The position numbers and the translations under genes are program-made. A stretch of 6,584 nt of DNA, from NCBI GenBank assembly GCA_023456995.1, contig JAEWNU010000248.1:1-6584 (forward strand). The letters run 5' to 3'. Within the stretch, counting starts at the first letter, position 1. Each line of letters opens with the position of its first letter. Origin of the DNA: Bacillota bacterium. Lineage in GTDB: Bacteria > Bacillota > Clostridia > Oscillospirales > Ruminococcaceae. Under the pieces are notes generated by a model, which was not told the origin of the DNA, ran no database searches, and saw only the letters and a program-made list of their open reading frames with translations. Shown piece by piece: positions 1 to 5,303 of this stretch.

Positions 1-98
1 TTCAATGTTACCTCAAAACCGGCATTTTTCAGAACAATCAACGGTTCGTCGCTGATTTTTCCAAAGGATCGGGAAGTAATCAATACTTTTTTACTCAT
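1..98 (-). CDS. 2-hydroxyacid dehydrogenase, phosphoglycerate-dehydrogenase-like (N-terminal part, cut by window edge)
   Basis: Only the first 32 codons are in the window; the gene continues off the left edge. The visible start reads MSKKVLITSRSFGKISDEPL, followed by a helix-like stretch ending in AGFEVTL. The pattern K-V-L-I-T-x-R-S-F-G-K then 'L..AGFEV' is the usual opening of the catalytic domain in D-3-phosphoglycerate-dehydrogenase-like members of the D-isomer-specific 2-hydroxyacid dehydrogenases (NAD-dependent oxidation of a 2-hydroxyacid or reduction of a 2-ketoacid). The NAD-binding domain and catalytic Arg/Glu/His are outside the window, so the substrate is unknown. The start is supported by AAGGAG (complement of 105-110), 6 nt before ATG. 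It has the same orientation as the KduD-type gene at 591-1352 but lies 492 bp beyond it, with a terminator-like hairpin between, so it may have its own promoter. Near a sugar-acid locus it may act on a keto- or hydroxyacid intermediate rather than in serine synthesis; that is inference. Confidence 0.78.
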   Translation of the reverse strand, partial: MSKKVLITSRSFGKISDEPLIVLKNAGFEVTL

Positions 99-590
99 AG
101 CGATCTCCTTTAAACTGACTATTTACCTCAGAACGCTGCCTGCATTCTTTTGCTGCGGGAAAAAGCTTTCAGAGGGCTTTGTAGCTGAATGCGCTGTTCA
201 CGAAAATGAAAAAACGAGTGATTCATAAACGAATCACTTATGACAAGGATAGCTTTTTGCAAAGCTTTTTTAAGTGCATCCGGTCCGGTTCGATTTTATT
301 TGTTAATCAGCTTCAGATTGGCGAATACGTGAACCTGCATTTATTCATAAAACACAATGTCGTAGACAGCGTGGTCTAAACCATAATATCGGCCTTAGCC
401 TGACGCGAACTCGTATACAGAAGCCGCAATGGTGGTGATGGAACCAGCTGGCAGCGTCATTATAATGATATTGATTTGTGATCACGGGGTCTATCACTAG
501 ACTATTCATGGCCTGAAATACGGAGGAGGGGAAAGAAGGCTTATGTATCCTATCCCAATAAGCTATGCCTCAGTATGGCACGGCTTCATA
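99..590. other. Intergenic gap without a convincing gene
   Basis: No open frame here looks like a real gene on either strand; the readings are short and broken by stops. It holds the leader and ribosome binding site of the leftward dehydrogenase (105-110), a terminator-like hairpin (203-238), and a second inverted repeat AGCTTT-TTGC-AAAGCT at 251-266 followed by five T on the plus strand. A perfect 12-bp palindrome TCATTATAATGA lies at 457-468. An imperfect hairpin at 561-585, a few bases past the stop of the KduD-type gene, has two short stems and no T-run, so it is a poor terminator. One leftward frame through the middle gives MTLPAGSITTIAASVYEF before a stop, which might be a relic of a protein end, but I cannot assign it. 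Confidence 0.5.
203..238 (-). terminator. Possible leftward intrinsic terminator
   Basis: An exact 8-bp inverted repeat, AGTGATTC (217-224) and GAATCACT (231-238), encloses the 6-nt loop ATAAAC. Read leftward, the hairpin is followed by CG and then six T (complement of 209-214), the arrangement of a Rho-independent terminator. It lies about 350 bp past the stop of the KduD-type gene and 105 bp before the next leftward gene, so it could end the first transcript or act as an attenuator in the second gene's leader. The stem has only three G/C pairs, so it is weak, and an operator palindrome is an alternative. Confidence 0.45.
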
Positions 591-1352
591 TTATTTGCCT
601 AAATATCCGCCGTCACAGGGAATAACAGCACCTGCCATATAATCCGAAGCATCGGAGGACAGGAAAATACATAATCCCTTCATATCATCAGGGGTGCCCC
701 AGCGATGCGCAGGAATCCGAGCCAAGATTTCTTCGTTACGGGTTTTTTGATTGATAAGGGCGGTGTTCATTTCTGTGGCCATATATCCGGGCGCAATCGC
801 ATTGACGTTGATTCCTTTTCCTGTCCACTCGTTGGCCAACGCTTTGGTCAACTGAGCTACGCCACCCTTACTTGCAGCATAAGCAGGCACAGTATAGCCG
901 CCGAAAAAGCTGAGCATGGAGGCGATATTGACAATCTTACCCTTGGAGTTCTGACGAATAAACTGCTGCCCTGCCATTTGACAGAGGTCGAAAACAGCGG
1001 TCAAATTGATCTCCAGCACATCATCCCAGTCCTCTATGAGAAAGTCCTCACTTAAATTACGGCGTTGAATTCCTGCCGCATTTACGAGAATATCAAGATG
1101 TCCGCCTAGCATCTCCACAGCCTTGGCAAAGCCTTCTTTCCGCTTCGCCCGGTCCCTAAGATCAATAGTAATTCCATGGCATTTGAAGCCCTTTTTAGAA
1201 AACTCCTGGGCTACTGCGAACGCGCTGTCTCCGGAGCCCACCACTACTACCTCGCAGCCGGCTTCCATTAAGCCTTCGGCCATCCCGTGGCCAAGCCCTC
1301 GGGTAGCGCCAGTGACGATGGCTTTGCGGTTGGTTAAATCAAAAAGTTTCAT
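591..1352 (-). CDS. kduD: KduD-type short-chain dehydrogenase (2-deoxy-D-gluconate 3-dehydrogenase / 2-dehydro-3-deoxy-D-gluconate 5-dehydrogenase family)
   Basis: Classical SDR of 253 residues, the usual length for KduD. Visible: Rossmann motif TGATRGLG (14-21), NAAG (91-94), Asn116, and catalytic Ser145, Tyr158 and Lys162 (YAASK). Features close to KduD are IQRR right after NAAG, the SMLSFFGG stretch, INVNAIAPGYMATEMNT (181-197), the RIPAHRWGTPDD stretch and the C-terminal ASDYMAGAVIPCDGG. KduD enzymes interconvert 2,5-diketo-3-deoxygluconate and 2-keto-3-deoxygluconate with NAD(P)H in the cytoplasm. Close relatives act on 2-deoxygluconate or gluconate, so the exact substrate is open. After the second strand (VVVVGS, 35-40) there is Gly/Ser rather than the Asp typical of NAD-preferring SDRs, so cofactor choice is undecided. 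The start is fixed by AAGGAGG (complement of 1361-1367) 8 nt upstream. It is transcribed away from the kinase, probably from the leftward promoter at 1546-1574. It shares regulatory repeats with the rightward genes, which suggests co-regulation. Confidence 0.9.
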   Translation of the reverse strand: MKLFDLTNRKAIVTGATRGLGHGMAEGLMEAGCEVVVVGSGDSAFAVAQEFSKKGFKCHGITIDLRDRAKRKEGFAKAVEMLGGHLDILVNAAGIQRRNLSEDFLIEDWDDVLEINLTAVFDLCQMAGQQFIRQNSKGKIVNIASMLSFFGGYTVPAYAASKGGVAQLTKALANEWTGKGINVNAIAPGYMATEMNTALINQKTRNEEILARIPAHRWGTPDDMKGLCIFLSSDASDYMAGAVIPCDGGYLGK

Positions 1353-1372
1353 TGAAAATTCCTCCTTCTCTA

Positions 1373-1398
1373 TTAGCAGCCTGTCTGATATAGGCTAA
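1373..1398 (-). promoter_or_regulatory. Small hairpin in the leader of the KduD-type gene
   Basis: Just upstream of the ribosome binding site of the leftward dehydrogenase, two alternative 5-bp stems share the same bases: AGCCT (1378-1382) with AGGCT (1392-1396), and TTAGC (1373-1377) with GCTAA (1394-1398). The leader from the predicted start site is long, about 185 nt, so a structure here could modulate translation. The stems are short, there is no T-run, and no known riboswitch motif was recognised. Confidence 0.2.
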
Positions 1399-1512
1399 AT
1401 TACGCTTCTACATTTTTATATACTTTTGTTTCTGTCGAATTAGAGCTCGTAGTACGACTTTCTCTGGCTAACGGATTTTCAGACACCTAAGTCATACCCA
1501 TTAAAAGCAATA

Positions 1513-1529
1513 TTAAATTTTAAATCTAA
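1513..1529. repeat. Left copy of a 17-bp inverted repeat, candidate operator
   Basis: TTAAATTTTAAATCTAA is the exact reverse complement of 1778-1794. It lies about 10-26 nt downstream of the predicted start site of the leftward promoter, where a bound repressor would block transcription. Its partner holds a comparable place downstream of the rightward promoter. Low complexity lowers the significance of the match, but 17 of 17 with the C/G position conserved is more than base composition alone readily explains. Confidence 0.55.
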
Positions 1530-1545
1530 ATTCTTGTTCGAATAT

Positions 1546-1574
1546 ATATTATGACTATAAAGTTTTATTGTCAA
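1546..1574 (-). promoter_or_regulatory. Leftward promoter, near-consensus, for the KduD-type gene
   Basis: Read leftward: TTGACA (complement of 1569-1574), a 17-bp spacer, then TAATAT (complement of 1546-1551). The -35 is a perfect match to the housekeeping consensus, the spacing is ideal and the -10 differs by two bases in a favourable AT-rich setting. Transcription would begin near 1539. The -35 overlaps the 12-bp palindrome at 1571-1582, and one arm of the 17-bp repeat lies just inside the transcript, so this strong promoter is probably repressed when its inducer is absent. Confidence 0.75.
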
Positions 1575-1582
1575 TATATTGA
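1571..1582. promoter_or_regulatory. 12-bp perfect palindrome overlapping the leftward -35 box
   Basis: TCAATATATTGA is its own reverse complement and covers four bases of the leftward -35 hexamer; a second palindrome, TTGATCAA, overlaps it at 1579-1586. A dimeric regulator here would affect RNA polymerase binding. Short AT-rich palindromes are common in such sequence, so the operator role is only a suggestion. TCATTATAATGA at 457-468 has the same TCA-W-TATA-W-TGA pattern. Confidence 0.3.
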
Positions 1583-1646
1583 TCAATCTTCAAAATTATC
1601 TAAGAATGGCTTTATTATCGTATATTAGCTAAAACTTGCTTATTTT

Positions 1647-1661
1647 TTAGATATAAAATTT
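1647..1661. repeat. Third, imperfect copy of the operator-like motif
   Basis: TTAGATATAAAATTT matches the first 15 bases of the right-hand repeat (TTAGATTTAAAATTT) at 14 positions and has the same orientation. It lies directly upstream of the possible second rightward promoter (-35 at 1662-1667). A further TTAGAT hexamer is at 1757-1762, and its complement ATCTAA at 1598-1603. Confidence 0.35.
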
Positions 1662-1691
1662 TTGACCAGTTTTATGTCTAATCTATATAAA
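1662..1691 (+). promoter_or_regulatory. Possible second rightward promoter
   Basis: TTGACC at 1662-1667 is followed after 16 bp by TATATA (1684-1689), or after 18 bp by TATAAA (1686-1691). It is weaker than the promoter at 1717-1744 and lies upstream of it. It could give a longer kinase transcript or be a chance match in AT-rich DNA. Confidence 0.35.
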
Positions 1692-1716
1692 AGAATTGCA
1701 AAAGTTGAATTCTCAA

Positions 1717-1744
1717 TTGACATAGAAATTAATAGTGGTAGAAT
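1717..1744 (+). promoter_or_regulatory. Rightward promoter for the kinase and transporter genes
   Basis: A perfect TTGACA (1717-1722) is separated by 16 bp from TAGAAT (1739-1744), one mismatch from TATAAT. Transcription would begin near 1751, giving a kinase leader of about 78 nt. That leader starts with TTAGATTT (1757-1764) and the 17-bp repeat (1778-1794), so any regulator binding these would sit directly in the path of polymerase. Confidence 0.7.
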
Positions 1745-1777
1745 ATACATCAGATTTTAGATTTTTTATTATATAAA

Positions 1778-1794
1778 TTAGATTTAAAATTTAA
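1778..1794. repeat. Right copy of the 17-bp inverted repeat, candidate operator
   Basis: TTAGATTTAAAATTTAA is the exact reverse complement of 1513-1529. Its first eight bases also occur at 1757-1764, exactly 21 bp (two helical turns) upstream. Its last nine (AAAATTTAA, 1786-1794) recur at 1801-1809, 15 bp downstream. The cluster fills the leader between the promoter at 1717-1744 and the kinase ribosome binding site. Confidence 0.55.
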
Positions 1795-1828
1795 CTATTC
1801 AAAATTTAAGCGAGGTGAGTTTGCCTCC

Positions 1829-3256
1829 ATGTGCATATTGGTTTTGGAATCAAGCACAAGTTCGGCAAAAGCTATGCTCTACGACAAAGAACGAGGCGTA
1901 GTGGATATGCTAAGTGAGGTTTATGCGCCTGATGCCTGCGATGTTGGAGAAATTGGAGCGCAAAATCCGGAATTGATTTTTCAGCAGACGGCTCGTATAG
2001 GCAAGCAGCTTGCAGCTGGGAAAAAAATTGACGCAGTAATCTCCTGTGGAACATGGCACACCGTGTTGGTTACAGATGCTGATATCCGCCCTGTAACGCC
2101 GTCATACACATGGACATATAACGGCGCGGCTTCGGTGGCTGCACGTCTGAGAGCGGACAAGAACTTTTGTAAAAGCTTTTATCAGCGCACCGGTTGCATG
2201 GTGCATGCTATCTACCCAGTTTTCAAGCTCTTGTCGCTAAAGGAAAATGGACTGGATTTGACCGGTAAAATGGTTTGTTCTCAGAGCAGCTACAATGTCT
2301 ACCGGCTGACGGGCGAATGCGTTACCACCGACTGCACGGCTTCTGGCGAGGGTTTGCTCAACGTACATACCCGCCAATGGGATCCGCAGTCGCTGGCTTT
2401 ATTGGGAATTACCGACAAACAGCTTTTCCGGCTGACCAACTACCGGGAAACATTCCCCTTAAGTGAAGAGGGTTCCCGCCTGCTGGGCATTCCTGCGGGA
2501 ATACCGGTTCTTCCGAATTATCCCGACGGTGCACTCAATCAGGTGGGCGCGGGCGCGCTTACGCCCGGCGTCATGACCTTTTCCGTCGGTACCAGTGGAG
2601 CACTCAGGTTGTCGACCACACGTCCCGTTCTACCTAAGGAACCGAGCACCTGGTGTTATTTATCCCCAAATTCTTGGCTTTCAGGGGCAGCAACATCCGG
2701 CGCATGCAATTGTCTGGACTGGTATAAGGAGCATTTTTTTCCTACCGCAGTGTCTTACGAACAGCTAGAGCGGACAAATATAGATGTGCAAAAAATGCCC
2801 ATTTTCTTCCCGTTCCTTTTTGGCGAGCGCTGCCCCGGCTGGAATGATCAAAGGTTAGGGGGCTTTTTAAGGCTCCGGGCTGATCATTCCGCCGCGGAGC
2901 TTTACCGAAGCGTGCAAGAGGGCATTCTTTTCAACCTTTATCAGTGCTATAACATTCTTTGCCATGAAAACGGCATCCCTGTCGAGGTACGACTGTCGGG
3001 TGGAATTACAAATTCAAAAATGTGGCAACAGATGTGTTGTGACATTTTTGGACGCAATATGGTATGCTCCAATGTGCCCCATGCCTCCATGCTGGGCGGT
3101 GCAGTTCTGGCGATGGAAGTACTGGGCGGCATAGACAAAATTGAAAAATTTGAGGTCGGTGCTATGGAGCAGTTGACCCCCGATCCTACAATGCACACTT
3201 TGTACGAAAAACGCTTCTCTATATATTTAGAACAATATCAAAAAGGTAATTTCTGA
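1829..3256 (+). CDS. FGGY-family carbohydrate kinase (gluconokinase/xylulokinase-like)
   Basis: Cytoplasmic sugar kinase of 475 residues, a normal FGGY length. Two actin-like ATPase domains are visible. The N-terminal phosphate-binding loop is ESSTSSAKAM (7-16), the substrate-domain motif is CGTWHTVL (73-80), and the likely catalytic base is Asp233 in NYPDGALNQVGAGAL. The C-terminal nucleotide-binding half has FSVGTSGALR (251-260), LSGGITNSKMWQQMCCDIFG (389-408) and SMLGGAVLAM (420-429). Family members phosphorylate sugars or sugar acids (gluconate, xylulose, ribulose, glycerol, fuculose). The transporter, isomerase and KduD-type neighbours suggest a sugar acid here (inference). The loop begins with Glu7 where most FGGY kinases have Asp in D-x-G-T, and the Gly is Ser. 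The start ATG follows GAGGTG (1812-1817) at the rather long distance of 11 nt. It is the first rightward gene behind the promoter at 1717-1744. Its stop overlaps a short ATG frame by TGATG, and the permease genes follow after 225 bp. Confidence 0.9.
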   Translation: MCILVLESSTSSAKAMLYDKERGVVDMLSEVYAPDACDVGEIGAQNPELIFQQTARIGKQLAAGKKIDAVISCGTWHTVLVTDADIRPVTPSYTWTYNGAASVAARLRADKNFCKSFYQRTGCMVHAIYPVFKLLSLKENGLDLTGKMVCSQSSYNVYRLTGECVTTDCTASGEGLLNVHTRQWDPQSLALLGITDKQLFRLTNYRETFPLSEEGSRLLGIPAGIPVLPNYPDGALNQVGAGALTPGVMTFSVGTSGALRLSTTRPVLPKEPSTWCYLSPNSWLSGAATSGACNCLDWYKEHFFPTAVSYEQLERTNIDVQKMPIFFPFLFGERCPGWNDQRLGGFLRLRADHSAAELYRSVQEGILFNLYQCYNILCHENGIPVEVRLSGGITNSKMWQQMCCDIFGRNMVCSNVPHASMLGGAVLAMEVLGGIDKIEKFEVGAMEQLTPDPTMHTLYEKRFSIYLEQYQKGNF

Positions 3257-3321
3257 TGGGCAAGGCTGGACAAAACGGAAAGGGGGAGGTTAAAATCGTT
3301 ACGGTGTGTCTGGCTGACTAA
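3256..3321 (+). CDS. Possible 21-residue short ORF coupled to the kinase stop
   Basis: An ATG overlaps the kinase stop codon (TGATG, 3254-3258) and opens a frame of 21 codons, MGKAGQNGKGEVKIVTVCLAD, ending in TAA. The overlap would allow translational coupling. After the stop the same frame stays open and includes an ATG at 3361 with 21 more codons (MKEISLSDAGYRR and on, stop at 3424-3426). This could be the relic of a broken gene, a small unknown peptide or chance. I recognise no family, and the ORF has no ribosome binding site of its own outside the kinase end. Confidence 0.2.
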   Translation: MGKAGQNGKGEVKIVTVCLAD

Positions 3322-3481
3322 GAGATAAATACGACGATAATTTCCGGTGGGTGCAGGCCAATGAAAGAGATAAGCCTCTCTGATGCCGGATATCGGCGAA
3401 TAATCCCGGCGGTACCGTCATTTTGAAGACGGATCATCCCGCTTGCTAATGTGCAAGATTTAAAAAAGAGGAGGAATTCAT
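3322..3481 (+). other. Gap between kinase and TRAP genes with several small hairpins
   Basis: No convincing gene is present. Short inverted repeats follow each other: AGAGA/TCTCT (3366-3381), GCCG/CGGC (3385-3397) and CTTGC/GCAAG (3442-3457). None carries a T-run, so none looks like a terminator; they may protect or punctuate the message between kinase and transporter. A weak promoter-like pair, TTGAAG (3423-3428) and TAATGT (3447-3452) 18 bp apart, could give extra transport-gene transcription but is far from consensus. The gap ends in the ribosome binding site of the small permease subunit. Confidence 0.4.
3468..3474 (+). promoter_or_regulatory. Ribosome binding site deciding a GTG start
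   Basis: GAGGAGG lies 7 nt before GTG at 3482-3484. An ATG at 3480-3482 is closer but is followed at once by TGA (ATGTGA), so it cannot start the protein. The GTG overlapping that ATG must be the start of the small permease subunit. Confidence 0.8.
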
Positions 3482-4009
3482 GTGAAGAAAGCGCTGTCCT
3501 GGCTGCAACGGGTAGAAAATCTTTTGATTATTATCACATTTACGATCATGGTGATTGCCTCGTTTTCTCAAGTCTTAAACCGCAATATTTTTAAGCTTGG
3601 TATCGGCTGGTTTGAAGAAATTGCCGTTTACTGCATGATTTGGATGACTTTGCTGGGAACGGAAATGGGACTTCGTGACGGCACGCAGGCATCGGTTACT
3701 GCATTGGTGGATAAGCTTCACGGGCTACCTAAAAATCTTTTGCAGCTGATCGCCAAAATTTTTGTCGTTATTTTTACAGCAATTATCACAAAAAGTGCTT
3801 GGGGCATGGTCATGAAGCAGATTGCGACTGGTCAGACGTCCCCTGCGCTACATATACCCATGGCAATTCCTTATATGGCACTACTGGTCAGCTTCGCCAT
3901 TATGACGATGGTGCAGGGCGCTACCTGCATCCTTATGGTGACACATCTTAAGGACGCCAATGCGTCCCAGGCCCTTGACAGCAGTGCGAAAAAGGAGGAA
4001 GGAAAATGA
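3482..4009 (+). CDS. dctQ: TRAP transporter small permease subunit (DctQ family)
   Basis: Integral membrane protein of 175 residues, the usual DctQ size. Four hydrophobic segments are visible at about 13-32, 46-63, 86-106 and 125-153. The DctQ hallmark lies at the second segment: WFEEIAVYCMIWMTLLGTEMGLRDG (two shorter blocks, WFEE at 43-46 and IWMTLLGTEMGLR at 53-65), with the conserved paired Glu and Arg. This subunit supports the large permease in the cation-driven, binding-protein-dependent uptake of organic and sugar acids by TRAP transporters. The start is GTG (see ribosome binding site at 3468-3474). The C-terminus is a hydrophilic, Lys/Glu-rich tail whose coding sequence contains the AAAGGAGG used by the next gene. 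Its stop overlaps the start of the large subunit by ATGA, indicating translational coupling. The transported substrate cannot be read from this subunit. Confidence 0.93.
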   Translation: MKKALSWLQRVENLLIIITFTIMVIASFSQVLNRNIFKLGIGWFEEIAVYCMIWMTLLGTEMGLRDGTQASVTALVDKLHGLPKNLLQLIAKIFVVIFTAIITKSAWGMVMKQIATGQTSPALHIPMAIPYMALLVSFAIMTMVQGATCILMVTHLKDANASQALDSSAKKEEGK

Positions 4010-5277
4010 TAAGCGGACTTATCTTATTTGCCTCGCTAGCCGTATTCCTTATCATGGGCGTTCCAATAGCAATGAGCCTTGGCATGTCCTCTATGGTAAC
4101 AATTTTTCTCAGTCCGGATATTACCGTCTCGGCCTCTACGATAGCTCAAAGAATTTTTGGCGGCATGGAGTCAACATCCATCATGGCCATCGCCTTTTTT
4201 GTACTGGCTGGCAACCTGATGACCAAGGGTGGAATCTCGCGCCGTCTGTGTGACTTTGCTAACTCCATTGTGGGTAATGTCCGCGGTGGTATGTCGCTGG
4301 CGCTGGTTCTGGCGTGCGCCTTTTTTGCGGCCTTGTCCGGTTCCGCGCCCGCCACAGTACTGGCTATCGGCGCCATGCTTTATAACGATATGGTTCGTCT
4401 GGGGTATCCCAAAGAACGTATCGCTGGTCTATTGGTAGTTGCCGGTGGCATGGGACCCATTATCCCCCCTTCCATTATCATGGTGGTTTATGGGACTATT
4501 ACTGGCGCTTCCATTGCCGACATGTTTACATCCGGCCTCTACATCGGTTTAATCATCGTTGCCGTCCTGATGGTTATTGTGTTGTGGTATGCAAAAAAGG
4601 AGAACTGGCCCAAGCTAGATAGAAAAATTGGCTTGGTTGAATTGGGGCGTTCCTTTATTCGTGCCGTCCCAGCTTTGATGTTGCCAGTTATCATTCTGGG
4701 CGGCATCTATTCTGGTCTGCTGACCCCAACCGAAGCCTCCGGCGTATCGGTTGTGTGGGCCCTCATTGCGGGCATGTTTATTTATAGAGAGCTCCGGCTC
4801 AATGATTTGCCTGCGATTCTTCTGGATTCTGCCAAAAGTGCTTCGATGGTTTTATTCATTATCGGCACTTCTACAGCATTTTCCTGGCTATTTACCTTCT
4901 CAGGGCTTTCCAAGAAGATGGTAGACGCGGTGCTCAGCCTCAACCTGACGCCTACGCTTTTCTGCGTGGTTGTGGCTATCATTTTGCTGATTTTTGGTAC
5001 ATTCATGGAAGGAATTGCTATTGCTGTATTGCTGGTGCCTGTGCTCTGGCCTATGGCACAGTCTTTGGGTGTGGATATCATCCATTTTGGTATGATTGTC
5101 TGCATCTCCAACGTCGTAGGCACTATGACCCCGCCCGTAGCCGTCAATATTTTCTCTGCCAGGAGCGTGTCCAAGCTTTCGATCGGCGAAATTGTCAAAG
5201 GTCAAATGCCCTTCTTTATCGGTTACCTGTTGGTTTTCTTTGCGGTGGTGTTATTTCCGGCACTGAGCAAGGTTTGA
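4006..5277 (+). CDS. dctM: TRAP transporter large permease subunit (DctM family)
   Basis: Polytopic membrane protein of 423 residues, typical for DctM, with about a dozen hydrophobic segments over its whole length. Family signatures visible are GVPIAMSLG near the start (18-26), FFVLAGNLMTKGGISRR (64-80), SGSAPATVLAIG (111-122), the signature loop GGMGPIIPPSIIMVVYG (147-163), LTPTEASG (239-246) and TMTPPVAVN (373-381). This is the channel-forming subunit of a TRAP transporter and belongs to the ion transporter superfamily; uptake is driven by an electrochemical Na+ or H+ gradient. It starts inside the small-subunit stop codon (ATGA) behind GGAGG at 3994-3998. The isomerase follows after 26 bp, so the two are probably cotranscribed. 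The binding protein that delivers the substrate is two genes downstream rather than directly beside the permease genes. No truncation or frame break is seen. Confidence 0.95.
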   Translation: MISGLILFASLAVFLIMGVPIAMSLGMSSMVTIFLSPDITVSASTIAQRIFGGMESTSIMAIAFFVLAGNLMTKGGISRRLCDFANSIVGNVRGGMSLALVLACAFFAALSGSAPATVLAIGAMLYNDMVRLGYPKERIAGLLVVAGGMGPIIPPSIIMVVYGTITGASIADMFTSGLYIGLIIVAVLMVIVLWYAKKENWPKLDRKIGLVELGRSFIRAVPALMLPVIILGGIYSGLLTPTEASGVSVVWALIAGMFIYRELRLNDLPAILLDSAKSASMVLFIIGTSTAFSWLFTFSGLSKKMVDAVLSLNLTPTLFCVVVAIILLIFGTFMEGIAIAVLLVPVLWPMAQSLGVDIIHFGMIVCISNVVGTMTPPVAVNIFSARSVSKLSIGEIVKGQMPFFIGYLLVFFAVVLFPALSKV

Positions 5278-5289
5278 TTTAGTCATTGA

Positions 5290-5294
5290 GGAGG
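5290..5294 (+). promoter_or_regulatory. Ribosome binding site deciding the isomerase start
   Basis: GGAGG within GAGGAGGAG lies 9 nt before ATG at 5304. The frame can be extended upstream to a TTG at 5286, but that codon overlaps the ribosome binding site itself, so the ATG at 5304 is preferred. Confidence 0.75.
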
Positions 5295-5303
5295 AGTTGT
5301 ATT

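Noticed and set aside
158..171. Possible catabolite-response (cre) site, GGAAAAAGCTTTCA
   Set aside because: It matches the outer bases of the CcpA site but lacks the central CG, which is the most conserved part.
477..500. CRP-like TGTGATCAC element
   Set aside because: The TGTGA and TCAC halves do not have the 6-bp spacing of CRP sites, and CRP control is not expected in the likely lineage.
705..1055. Plus-strand open frame of 116 codons
   Set aside because: It lies antisense inside the well-supported KduD-type gene, has no ribosome binding site and resembles no protein family.
1399..1828. Mobile-element ends suggested by the AT-rich inverted repeats
   Set aside because: There is no transposase frame between the arms and no target duplication; the arms are better explained by their placement relative to the two promoters.
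4782..5198. Minus-strand open frame of 138 codons
   Set aside because: It is a shadow of the large TRAP permease gene; low-complexity Thr/Ser/Ile content reflects the complement of hydrophobic codons.
5286..5303. Upstream TTG start for the isomerase
   Set aside because: The TTG overlaps the GAGGAGG ribosome binding site; the ATG at 5304 is correctly spaced from it.
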